Shown one piece after another: positions 63,176 to 64,000 of a stretch of 64,000 nt of DNA. This DNA comes from Variibacter gotjawalensis. Its GTDB lineage: Bacteria; Pseudomonadota; Alphaproteobacteria; Rhizobiales; Xanthobacteraceae. How positions within the stretch are numbered: the first letter of the stretch is position 1; each line of letters starts with the position of its first letter. Location of the stretch: assembly GCF_002355335.1 (NCBI RefSeq), contig NZ_AP014946.1:4522238-4586237 (forward strand), in the 5' to 3' direction. The notes beneath the pieces were generated by a model that had not been told where the DNA came from, did no database searches, and saw only the letters and a program-made list of their open reading frames with translations. Position numbers and translations under genes: made by a program.

Positions 63176-64000
63176 CAGACGCGCTCGGTCGCGGTTCGGC
63201 CGAACAGGCCTTGCGGCATCACGAAGAGCACCAGCAAGATCACGATGAACGCGGTCGCATCTTTGTACGCCGACGAAATGTAACCGGCACCGAATGCTTC
63301 GAGCAGTCCAACCAGCAAACCGCCGACCACCGCGCCAAGCGGGTTGCCCATCCCGCCCAGCATCGCGGCAGCGAAACCCTTCAGCGCCAGCATCGTGCCG
63401 ACGTCGTAGTTCGTCAGCGTGATCGGCGTGACGAGCACGCCGCCGATCGCGCCGATCGCGGCCGACACCGCGAACGACAACGCAACGACACGGCTCGTGT
63501 TGATGCCGACGAGACGCGCCGCCAGCATATTCGCGGCCGTCGCCAGCACGGCTTTGCCGGCGAGCGTGCGCGTCAGAAACAACCAAAGCGCCAACACGAT
63601 GACGCCACAGCCGACCAGGACGATGATGCTCTGCGGCAGAACCGCAGCGCCGCCGATGCGCAGCGGCTCGTCACCGGCGAACGAGGGGAGTTTGTGGAAA
63701 CGCTTGTCGAAAACGATCGCCGCGATGCCGCGCAGGAAGATCGAGGCGCCGATCGTGATGATGATCAGCGTCACGGCGGACGCACCCTTCGCGGGCTCGA
63801 TCGCCAGATAGTAAAGCAGCAGCCCTACCGCGACCGCGACGATCACCGCAAGCAAAGCCGCGAGCGGCAGCGGCACACCGGCCGCCGCCGCGAACACCGT
63901 GACCATGCCGCCGAGCATGACGAACTCGCCTTGCGCGAAGTTGATCACGTCGGAGGCGTTGTAGATCAGCGTGAAGCCGAGCGCGACCAGCGCGTAGACC
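63175..64000 (-). CDS. livH: branched-chain amino acid ABC permease LivH, 5' end cut by window edge
   Basis: At least 275 aa. The frame stays open to the window edge (VYALVALGFTLIYNASDVINFAQGEFVMLGG), so the apparent start at 63948 is internal. Seven or eight hydrophobic segments and the LivH motif NMLAARLVGINTSRVVALSFAVSAAIGAIGGVLVTPITLTNYDVGTMLALKGFAAAMLGGMGNPLGAVVGGLLVGLLEAF. The binding protein (livJ/K) must lie beyond the edge. Confidence 0.9.
   Translation of the reverse strand, partial: VYALVALGFTLIYNASDVINFAQGEFVMLGGMVTVFAAAAGVPLPLAALLAVIVAVAVGLLLYYLAIEPAKGASAVTLIIITIGASIFLRGIAAIVFDKRFHKLPSFAGDEPLRIGGAAVLPQSIIVLVGCGVIVLALWLFLTRTLAGKAVLATAANMLAARLVGINTSRVVALSFAVSAAIGAIGGVLVTPITLTNYDVGTMLALKGFAAAMLGGMGNPLGAVVGGLLVGLLEAFGAGYISSAYKDATAFIVILLVLFVMPQGLFGRTATERV

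Noticed and set aside
1..64000. tRNA, rRNA, complete insertion sequences and replication origins
   Set aside because: None were recognisable by eye; a covariance search was not possible.

Overview
The window is GC-rich DNA from an alphaproteobacterium of the order Hyphomicrobiales (Rhizobiales), probably near the Xanthobacteraceae/Bradyrhizobiaceae. The evidence is the gene families present: small proteins typical of this order, an HWE-family sensor kinase, many solute-binding proteins for ABC, TRAP and Bug-type transporters, MdtABC-type efflux, and GGAAC-N16-CGTT promoters of the alphaproteobacterial general-stress sigma factor type. No rRNA, tRNA or CRISPR array was seen, and both ends cut through genes (a fatty acid desaturase at the left, livH at the right).

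Region 1 (about 1-19 kb) is loosely packed accessory DNA. It carries very small proteins (24 to 97 aa, several with clear ribosome binding sites), a DNA ligase pseudogene, a Lys/Ala-rich histone-like peptide, an ion-homeostasis cluster (K+ channel with a zinc ribbon, Na+/H+ antiporter, YetF-like protein) and a PAS-HWE kinase. At least two GGAAC-N16-CGTT promoters and some weaker ones suggest part of this region belongs to the general stress response. Between 13.0 and 16.7 kb is a phage-derived block: a frameshifted large terminase, a DUF5681 protein and a ParB-like/DNA methyltransferase fusion. It abuts the decayed 3' end of a photolyase/cryptochrome gene.

Region 2 (19-32 kb) is ordinary chromosome: a beta-lactamase-fold hydrolase, an AEC transporter, a DecR-like Lrp regulator between two near-identical palindromes, a PPOX flavoprotein with an orphan TRAP binding protein, DJ-1/PfpI, pyrF, acyl-CoA dehydrogenase with a Bug-type binding protein, LysR and an Old Yellow Enzyme. 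A short ORF ending in CCCRCC lies upstream of the small-protein/Lrp group.

Region 3 (32-41 kb) has two catabolic operons on the minus strand. The sulfonate operon encodes a binding protein (one copy frameshifted), SsuA, the SsuD monooxygenase, SsuC, SsuB and a flavin reductase; together they import alkanesulfonates and release sulfite. A 16-codon ORF ending MSCRCS precedes it and may be a cysteine-sensing leader. The hut operon (hutU-hutD-hutI) degrades urocanate; hutH is not nearby.

Region 4 (41-64 kb) holds an MdtABC-type RND efflux operon with an outer-membrane factor, a membrane-anchored DJ-1 protein, a carbohydrate operon (binding protein, two permeases, zinc dehydrogenase, PfkB kinase, LacD/YihT-like aldolase) with a divergent DeoR repressor, an unusual trypsin-like protease with a lipoprotein, and a branched-chain amino acid ABC operon (livFGMH) running off the edge. 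In the carbohydrate operon the enzymes imply import, oxidation, phosphorylation and aldol cleavage of a sugar or polyol, but the transport ATPase is missing.
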